From an uncultured Actinomycetes bacterium (GTDB lineage Bacteria; Actinomycetota; Actinomycetes; Nanopelagicales; Nanopelagicaceae), in the NCBI GenBank assembly GCA_903901905.1, contig CAIUSQ010000179.1:1-8018 (forward strand): DNA of 8,018 nucleotides. Reading direction: 5' to 3'. The position numbers and the translations under genes are program-made. The notes beneath the pieces were generated by a model that did no database searches, was not told the origin of the DNA, and worked only from the letters and a program-made list of their open reading frames with translations. Of the stretch, positions 7,017 to 8,018 are shown one piece after another (the stretch's first letter is position 1; every line of letters begins with the position of its first letter).

Positions 7017-8014
7017 AGATTGTTTATCTCGACATCATGCACGCGCCAAAATTTCAAATTATGCTGCAAATCACTCATAGCGGATCGCTCTGAGTTATCT
7101 GAAATTACAACCAATGGTCGCTTCAGCCCCTCCTCCGGGTAGAGAACATCCTTAAGCGCAGGCGTAAGATGTTCTATTCCGTCGATTATTACAGGCAAAC
7201 CAGGATCACCGACACGCTTTAAGTAATCTACAGCGTCCTGAAGGCTATTAGTATGGACACAGGATGCGCCATACTCTCCACAGCTTAAAGTATCAGCGCA
7301 GCCTATCGAATCTCTCAGGTCAATCGGATCTGACATGAATGGCAGCCTGAAAGAATATTGTGATAAAAAATCCGTCACCTTTATACGGCTCGCAACAAGG
7401 AGGCATCTCGGCAGCAACATCTTGCGATTATTTAACGTCAACGTGTCGCTGGGAAGAATTAGATCAAGGCCTTCACGTGGAGACTTTGATCTAATATGCT
7501 TCAACTTGCCGTACTTTGCCGGACTAATCGCAGTCCTAACCCGTTCCATTCTAGCAGGTGATAACTCTGCAACCTCAAGATATTGATTGCCGCCATAGAG
7601 ATGACCTAGCTCTTTGTTAGGCGAAATCATGACATATTCCTTCCCGTCAACCTCTCGAATTCCATTAAATATATAGCATTTTCCTTCAGGATGGATTCTT
7701 ACGACGCAACCAACCTCTAACTGAGAAAGCCCTTCATTCTTTATTTGCTCCAACCTATTCGGGACATCAGCCAACGCAGCCTCAATCCCAATCATCGCCC
7801 AAGCAATAAAGGCAACACGCTCTTTTTTGGGATAAATTATACATATGTTTTTTGGTCCACTTCCTGTCAGCTTTAAACCTGCGACCGGATAATAGATGTA
7901 ATGAGGGGCAACTTCTTGAGCGCCGCTCATTAAGTCTAAATGCAAAGCAGACCGGCAGTGCGGCATCTGCTGCGCAAAGCACAAGCCAACCCTCAAGGCA
8001 AATTCACCGGGCAT
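7013..8014 (-). CDS. DrmE-like protein, N-terminal half (start may lie beyond the window edge)
   Basis: A 333-residue open frame ending in a TGA that overlaps the next start codon as ATGA. The first ATG visible is only 4 bases from the window edge, and the frame stays open to the edge, so the true start may lie outside. Internal ATGs at residues 17 and 29 show no convincing Shine-Dalgarno. Visible features are a segment at residues 39-83 with the pattern IYYPVAG...IIYPKKERVAFIAWAM, a small beta-rich stretch at 100-131 (GCVVRIHPEGKCYIF, then DGKEYVMISP), and a C-terminal region (270-309) where a hydrophobic strand ends in IIDGIEHL, followed about 20 residues later by RPLVVISDNSE. That spacing resembles motifs II and III of a superfamily 2 helicase core, with the DExH box degraded to DGIE. 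No Walker A motif is visible. I infer it is the first half of a DrmE-type DISARM subunit because the next gene resembles the DrmE C-terminal part and the operon continues with drmA and drmB. No signal peptide or membrane segment is seen, so it is probably cytoplasmic. The family assignment rests on recalled pattern and context, not on a search. Confidence 0.6.
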   Translation of the reverse strand: MPGEFALRVGLCFAQQMPHCRSALHLDLMSGAQEVAPHYIYYPVAGLKLTGSGPKNICIIYPKKERVAFIAWAMIGIEAALADVPNRLEQIKNEGLSQLEVGCVVRIHPEGKCYIFNGIREVDGKEYVMISPNKELGHLYGGNQYLEVAELSPARMERVRTAISPAKYGKLKHIRSKSPREGLDLILPSDTLTLNNRKMLLPRCLLVASRIKVTDFLSQYSFRLPFMSDPIDLRDSIGCADTLSCGEYGASCVHTNSLQDAVDYLKRVGDPGLPVIIDGIEHLTPALKDVLYPEEGLKRPLVVISDNSERSAMSDLQHNLKFWRVHDVEINNL

Positions 8015-8018
8015 GAAG

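Noticed and set aside
1..8018. CRISPR arrays, tRNA genes, insertion sequences, attachment sites, internal promoters and terminators
   Set aside because: Nearly every base is in a coding frame. I saw no regularly spaced repeats, no cloverleaf, no terminal inverted repeats or transposase motifs, and no GC-rich hairpin followed by a T run at a gene end.

Overview
The window is a tightly packed bacterial gene cluster in which every gene I can support lies on the minus strand, so transcription runs from position 8018 towards position 1. Base composition is moderate by eye and the gene packing is bacterial. I cannot place the organism securely. A proteobacterium would fit, but nothing here (no rRNA, no housekeeping gene) proves it. 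The content is an accessory anti-phage defence locus of the DISARM type.

Layout in transcription order: (1) 8014-7013, a 333-residue protein that I read as the N-terminal half of a DrmE-like protein; it may start beyond the window edge. (2) 7016-5484, a 510-residue protein that looks like the C-terminal half of DrmE. (3) 5482-3698, a 594-residue protein with an N-terminal NERD nuclease-like domain fused to a complete UvrD/Rep-type SF1 helicase. (4) 3701-270, a 1143-residue DrmA helicase with all core SF2 motifs and a cysteine cluster. (5) 268 to the window edge, the first 89 codons of DrmB, cut off by the window. Adjacent genes alternate between a 4-base ATGA overlap and a one-base gap (TAAAATG). 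No intergenic space is large enough for an internal promoter or terminator, so this is one translationally coupled operon.

Known biology: in DISARM, DrmA and DrmB form a core DNA-binding helicase complex, with DrmE present in class 2 loci. Class 2 order is drmE-drmA-drmB-drmC-drmMII. The locus here follows that order, with two departures. DrmE appears to be encoded by two overlapping genes, and a NERD-SF1 helicase/nuclease gene sits between drmE and drmA. No methyltransferase and no drmC (phospholipase D family) occur in the visible part; they could lie downstream of drmB, outside the window. My inference is that this is a variant DISARM-related system in which the NERD-helicase supplies an extra DNA-processing or nuclease activity to the DrmAB core.
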